A stretch of DNA of 64,000 nucleotides, from the NCBI RefSeq assembly GCF_024679245.1, contig NC_090182.1, positions 29,529,547 through 29,593,546 on the forward strand. The letters are read 5' to 3'. The notes beneath the pieces were generated by a model. The model was not told where the DNA came from. It did not search any database and was given only the letters and a program-made list of their open reading frames with translations. Below, piece by piece: positions 61,201 through 64,000 of the stretch; the stretch's first letter is position 1, and every line of letters starts with the position of its first letter. Source of the DNA: Pseudorasbora parva. Its lineage: Eukaryota > Chordata > Actinopteri > Cypriniformes > Gobionidae. A program made the translations under genes and the position numbers.

Positions 61201-63582
61201 TTTTAACGACGTTTGCGAGGCCTGCAGATCCTCCAAGTGCTGCTCCAGCTCCCTCTCCTTCTCTTCTAAAGTCTTCTGGGAGTCCAGTAGATCTTGCTGA
61301 GACATCCGCAGCTCTTCTTCTTTTATTTTCAGCACCTCCTTACAGTCCTGCAGCTCACTGGTACACTTCTCCAGCTTCTGTTCCACTTCACTGCACAGGC
61401 CGGGTAGAGACGGACGGGGATGTGAACGCTGATACCGTAACAACAGCAACAATATGAAAATGCACAGAGATCTAACCTGAGGTTCTCTTGAGCATCAGAG
61501 ACACGGCGTTCCATGGTGGATTTGTCCTGGAGCTTAATCCGCAAATCCTTTGACATTGGAGAGTGAGACAGACAGCTTATCTCAAACCAAGCAGCACTTC
61601 AAAGACGGATGATTCAACCTAAGCGGTGAGTAAATGTCAACGGGCTTAAGAGAGTCAAATTCTGTTGACCAAAACCAATACCTGAATCTCTTCATTTGCC
61701 GAGTCCAAGTAACTCTGCAGGGCTTTTATCTCCTCCCTCAGCTCCTGGATTATGTCTTTATTTGAAGAAGACAGAAAAAAAGTCAGATGTAGCCAACCCA
61801 GATGACATAAAACAAACAGTTCTTAGCAGCATGCAAACTTACTGTGCAGTTTATCCATTTCATTTTCAAGCTGCTCATTCTGGGCTCTTGTCTCCTGATG
61901 AAGATCCTCTAAAAAATTGTTTAGTAATAAGCAAAAATGTTAGCTCGAATTCACTAATGACATCTGATATGCTACTACATTTGAACCAATTCATAGATAA
62001 ATTCTAAACCATTTTACTCAGTCAAAAACTTCCTAAATACCACCTTATGGTGCATGCCTGTACAGTTTGACACATTTTTGATGCGATCCGAACTACTGAA
62101 ATCGGCGACCCGAATCATTGATCGATTCACTGATTCATGAGCCGTTTGAATCTTTTTGGAGGACCACTGAAGTGAAGACAATGCTAAATAAAGTCATAGT
62201 TTTTGATATTTTTGGACCAAAATGTATTTTCGATGCTTCAAGAGATTCTACTCAACTAACTGATGTCACATATGGACTACTTTGATGATATTTTTATTCC
62301 CTTTCTGGACATGGACAGTAAAGTTGGCATCGACTGCATATGCCCTGGGACTAAAATATAAAATATCTTAAACTGTGTTCCGATGATGAACGACATTAGG
62401 GTGAGTCATTAATGACAAATTTAATTTTTGGGTAAACTAACCCTTTAAGTCTGCTTTATAAAAAACTAAGAAAAGGAGGTTAGTTAGTATGCAACAACAG
62501 GAGGAAACTGTTTATTCGTGCAGTGTGTGCATGTCAAAAGATTAAACTCAATCAGAAGCTTATGACATAAAATGCACACATCAACCAGATCACTTTATTA
62601 AGTGTTCATAAAGACACTACTTTCAGATTCATCAATTGGAATTAATTCATGTGTCCATAAACGTAGCTACTGTTGGAAACATACTTAAATGTTGTTTCAC
62701 ATTGGATAGTAGATTTAAAGTGAAACAATGTAATTGTTTCACAATGTAAAACATATAATTGTTTCAAAGTGAAACATATAATATATATAGTATTACTCCT
62801 CACCAAGATCCTTGTTTCTTTCCTGGAGTACTTTAAAAGTTGTTCTGGCACACTCTAGATCGGTTTCCAAGACCTTTACTTTGCCCTCTGAGCTTATCTG
62901 GAGGAAGCTCAGCTCCTGTTCAAAGAAAGCACAAGATCAAAATTACCCTGAGCAAATTGTGACGTTACACAAACTCCTCTCCATAAAGCGACTGCTAACT
63001 TACCTTGTCTTTGGCATCAAGTTTATTTTTAGCCTCAATGAGCTCCATTGAAAGAGCATTGATCTTCTTCTTGGTGGTATCAGCAGAGACCTGTGAAAAT
63101 AAAAGTGCCAAGACATCCCTCAGTAAACTTAAAGCAGTCAACACTTAAGAAACAGAGATTGCAAAACACCCTGGTACAAAAAGACTAGTCACCTTGGTCT
63201 TCAGGAACTCATTAACTTTCTTTAACTCTGCAAGCTGTCTCTCGAGAGAAGCAACATTGGCGGCTAGGCCAGTCTTCTCTCTGACAGCCACAAGCAATTT
63301 AGACTCCAACTTCTTCAGCTCTTCCTCAAGGGTCAGCAGCCTGCGGTCCTGCTCTCCTCTCTGCTGCACCAAAGAACGGATCTATACTCCAGGATTAGGA
63401 TTAGCAGTTACAGTCAGGGTTAGGAGGAAAGGCCAAAGAAACCTATCAGGCCTCAAAGCAACTTATGGCCATCCAGGAAACACTCAAAACAGTTTGACAT
63501 CTACCTCTTTCTCCAGTAGTCTCTGATGTTTCATCTCAAGTGTGAAACTATTTTTGTCCTTTTTGGAACTTAATGCATCAGC
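41619..63582 (-). CDS. hmmr: Hyaluronan-mediated motility receptor (5' end outside window)
   Basis: A long coiled-coil protein that binds microtubules and the spindle, and hyaluronan when extracellular. Exons on the minus strand: 63505-63582, 63193-63381, 63004-63090, 62804-62915, 61843-61908, 61682-61755, 61477-61547, 61023-61390, 60746-60894, 55441-55655, 55245-55361, 54061-54210, 48405-48791, 48236-48308, 44415-44591, 44181-44331, 41619-41638. Together they give 827 codons plus stop. Every junction has GT/AG and matching phase, and there is no internal stop. The C-terminus is diagnostic of [44 protein letters not shown] (basic B-x7-B hyaluronan-binding type), EVSKLKAQ and [12 protein letters not shown]. 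Everything upstream is heptad-rich, Glu/Gln/Lys/Leu coiled coil. The start codon and N-terminus lie beyond 64,000. Confidence 0.92.
42400..44126. mobile_element. Snapback TTAA element, copy B, left-truncated
   Basis: The right end …CCAGGGGATCCCT plus TTAA (44127-44130) matches copy A (25723-27378). On the left, similarity begins only at about 42,400, after a poly-A run (42,365-42,385), so the terminal ~130 bp and its TTAA are lost. It holds one insertion, 42730-43280. It fills most of the last hmmr intron. Confidence 0.8.
42730..43280. mobile_element. TAGCCTG-ended MITE, complete, 9-bp repeat
   Basis: TAGCCTAGAAATC ... TGTCAGGCTA, flanked by the exact 9-bp repeat CTGAAATAG (42721-42729 and 43281-43289). 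Copy A of the host snapback element has a single CTGAAATAG at the equivalent position (about 26,168-26,178), an empty site. 551 bp. The open frames it contains match the frame in the 9274 copy only because the DNA is shared. Confidence 0.88.
44181..44591 (-). CDS. hmmr: hmmr C-terminal exons (two)
   Basis: Exon 44415-44591 (59 codons, begins [18 protein letters not shown] and ends EENLELKQ) and exon 44181-44331 ([12 protein letters not shown] to PTSALTQ plus one base). They carry the most conserved HMMR segment, including the basic hyaluronan-binding cluster. If the last donor is not used, translation stops two codons later at 44170-44172 (…GEL). Confidence 0.93.
44768..45413. mobile_element. 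TTAA element, AGGGTTACTTCAGCG ends
   Basis: TTAA at 44764-44767 and 45414-45417, with ends AGGGTTACTTCAGCG / CGCTGAAGTACTCCT inverted. 646 bp within an hmmr intron. Its right TTAA is also the left edge of the next repeat. Confidence 0.8.
45418..45760. mobile_element. CTGCACTATGTAAC repeat, copy 1 (empty site)
   Basis: Begins after TTAA with ATCTGCACTATGTAAC and includes CCGCTAGAGGGCGCC. It parallels 49238-50780 base for base over long stretches. At the place where copy 2 holds a 1.2-kb TTAA element, this copy reads uninterrupted (GATTATTAACGTTACTG, about 45,570-45,590). The right end is not resolved. Confidence 0.65.
45765..48235. other. hmmr intron, partial hAT-like repeat
   Basis: Intronic AT-rich sequence. 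An end of a hAT-like element (GATTAATCGTGATTAAAC ... TTGCCCAGCACTA) lies at 47,555-47,629 with no clear partner. Short open frames at 46003 and 47852 show no family. Confidence 0.4.
48236..48791 (-). CDS. hmmr: hmmr exons (two), Glu/Arg-rich coiled coil
   Basis: Exon 48405-48791 (129 codons' worth, very Glu/Arg/Gln-rich, [17 protein letters not shown] to [10 protein letters not shown]) and exon 48236-48308 ([20 protein letters not shown]). The joining Ser codon is split AG/C. The plus-strand proline-rich frame over this exon is a shadow. Confidence 0.93.
49238..50780. mobile_element. CTGCACTGTGTCAG repeat, copy 2, interrupted
   Basis: Second copy of the repeat at 45418. TTAA at 49234-49237 precedes it. 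An A-run (about 49,359-49,381) and then the TTAA element 49454-50644 interrupt it. After the insertion the sequence resumes with CGTTACTGTAGTATGACGCA, as in copy 1. Confidence 0.65.
49454..50644. mobile_element. TTAA element, AGGGTTAGTTCACCC ends
   Basis: TTAA at 49450-49453 and 50645-50648. The perfect ends AGGGTTAGTTCACCC / GGGTGAACTAACCCT are a signature repeat of cyprinid genomes. Inside is an inverted repeat (about 49,743-49,888, core CAAATAAAGATTCAAAC) and a different repeat from about 50,145. Related fragments lie at 62,050-62,445 and 63,807-64,000. Non-coding. Confidence 0.85.
52002..52882 (+). mobile_element. hAT element with BED finger, TAGGCTTGGGCGGTA ends
   Basis: Exact 8-bp duplication CCATATGT (51994-52001 and 52883-52890). 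Ends TAGGCTTGGGCGGTAATACG / TACCGCCCAAGCCTA. Contains a BED-like frame (52212-52517) and a ~65-bp (TA)n run (52,680-52,746). 881 bp, so deleted internally. Confidence 0.85.
52212..52517 (+). pseudogene. BED zinc-finger fragment of hAT transposase
   Basis: A 101-residue frame. Residues about 33-75 show an aromatic lead ([10 protein letters not shown]), [19 protein letters not shown] and [10 protein letters not shown], giving the C-x2-C / H-x4-H pattern of BED fingers. The frame closes soon after, with no catalytic region. It is a sister fragment to 5158-5451 from a different hAT family. Confidence 0.65.
53474..54060. other. hmmr intron, nothing recognised
   Basis: AT-rich intron sequence between the Harbinger-like element and an hmmr exon. 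No transposon ends or genes seen. Confidence 0.4.
54061..55655 (-). CDS. hmmr: hmmr exons (three) in the middle block
   Basis: Exons 55441-55655 ([20 protein letters not shown]..., 215 nt), 55245-55361 ([16 protein letters not shown]..., 117 nt) and 54061-54210 ([20 protein letters not shown] to EEYT plus 2 nt). Split codons at each junction close correctly: AA/G, AG/C and AG/G. All are strongly heptad-patterned coiled coil. The large intron 54211-55244 shows no recognised repeat. Confidence 0.93.
55660..56280. other. hmmr intron, nothing recognised
   Basis: Intron sequence with no clear element before the repeat beginning near 56,295. Confidence 0.4.
57929..59550 (+). mobile_element. hAT MITE copy B (1.6 kb)
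   Basis: Ends TAGGGCTGGGA / TCCCAGCCCTA with an exact 8-bp duplication CTCTATAG (57921-57928 and 59551-59558). Near-identical to copy A at 11430-13035 but inverted relative to it. It includes the GT/CA microsatellite (about 58,222-58,264) and the 63-bp foldback. Non-coding; the 105-codon minus frame at 59081-58764 mirrors the one in copy A. Confidence 0.92.
59364..59426. mobile_element. 63-bp foldback MITE inside hAT copy B
   Basis: CATAGATATACATAATAAA ... GTACATCTATG palindrome, flanked by the 8-bp repeat GTTGCTAC (59356-59363 and 59427-59434). Same insert as 11554-11616. Confidence 0.82.
59961..60745. other. hmmr intron, nothing recognised
   Basis: Intron sequence with no repeat ends or genes I can support. 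The frame at 60460-60771 runs into an hmmr exon on the wrong strand and is not real. Confidence 0.4.
60746..63582 (-). CDS. hmmr: hmmr exons (nine) in the 5' block
   Basis: The nine most upstream exons visible. The first in transcript order (63505-63582) reads [20 protein letters not shown], followed by [101 protein letters not shown], the long [18 protein letters not shown] exon and [16 protein letters not shown]. All coiled coil. Introns are short (0.1-1 kb) except one holding a repeat fragment (62,050-62,445). Confidence 0.93.
62050..62446. mobile_element. Partial TTAA element (AACTAACCCTTTAA end)
   Basis: The right end GGGTAAACTAACCCTTTAA matches the end of 49454-50644, and the interior (CGAATCATTGATCGATTCAC, GACATGGACAGT) is shared. 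The left terminus is missing, so it is truncated. Confidence 0.7.
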
Positions 63583-63810
63583 CTAGATGAGGAAAAAAAA
63601 ACAAAAACAAGAAAAGCAAGTAGTACAAAAGCATAGTAAATAGAAATACTACTGACTGATAAACAGGTAGATATTCAATATAGTGACAAATGGTCTGTTT
63701 TTAAATACTTTGGTCAACTCTAAAAAGGGGATTGACACCATTAGCTCACCCAAATCAAAGTTTTACAATAAGATTTAAAAAATAAAGTCTTCAAATAATG
63801 TGGCTATTAA

Positions 63811-64000
63811 AGGGATAGTTCACCTAAAAATCATTTACTCAGCCTCAAGTTGTTCCAAATATGTCTGAATTTATTTCCTCTGAACACAAAATTTGATATT
63901 TTGAAGAATCTTGGTAACCAAAAACACGATGGACCCAATTGACTTCCATTGTATGGAGAAGAAGAAAAAAAATATACTATGGGGTCCATCAATGGTTTGG
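63811..64000. mobile_element. TTAA element running off the window
   Basis: TTAA at about 63,807-63,810, then AGGGATAGTTCACCTAAAAA, the left end of the same cyprinid family as 49454-50644. The right end is beyond the window. Confidence 0.75.

Overview
The window is vertebrate genomic DNA, almost certainly from a cyprinid fish. It carries two split host genes, insb (the second preproinsulin gene of the cyprinid lineage) and hmmr (hyaluronan-mediated motility receptor). They sit in a dense background of transposons typical of cyprinids: many TTAA-flanked elements, hAT MITEs with 8-bp target duplications, a 5S-rRNA-derived SINE, an L1-superfamily LINE, a Ty3/gypsy relic and a Tc1 relic. Nothing here looks bacterial and there are no operons.

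Layout. 0-9.7 kb: several nested DNA transposons (hAT 1854-6117 contains 1930-5011, which contains 2260-4933, which contains a foldback), a 5S-type SINE (7297-7807) and a partial old hAT. 9.7-14.2 kb: minus-strand Ty3/gypsy pol/gag remains, broken by a frameshift, a precise 1.6-kb hAT insertion (11430-13035) and a TTAA element (14172-15653). 16.9-22.8 kb: a LINE on the minus strand with both ORFs open. 22.8-38.8 kb: intergenic DNA with hAT-like, TTAA and Tc1-like elements and microsatellites. 38.87-40.9 kb: insb on the plus strand with a TATA box, three exons, a phase-1 second intron and a poly(A) signal. 41.1 kb to beyond 63.6 kb: hmmr on the minus strand. I could place 17 coding exons (827 codons plus stop) whose splice phases all agree. 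The 5' end of hmmr is outside the window.

The two host genes are convergent and their 3' ends lie only about 200 bp apart. Most intron sequence in both is transposon. Intron 2 of insb is about 92% one TTAA element. The hmmr introns hold a snapback TTAA element, a Harbinger-like element with a 115-bp minisatellite, and a four-level transposon nest.

The most interesting points are the divergent insulin (Asn at B10, Ser at A21); the near-identical, oppositely oriented 1.6-kb hAT copies that both carry a 63-bp passenger foldback, with an empty site preserved nearby; and several paralogous empty/filled site pairs that date and define the insertions. I found no convincing new multi-gene system. 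Everything rests on reading the sequence by eye, and no searches or alignments were run.
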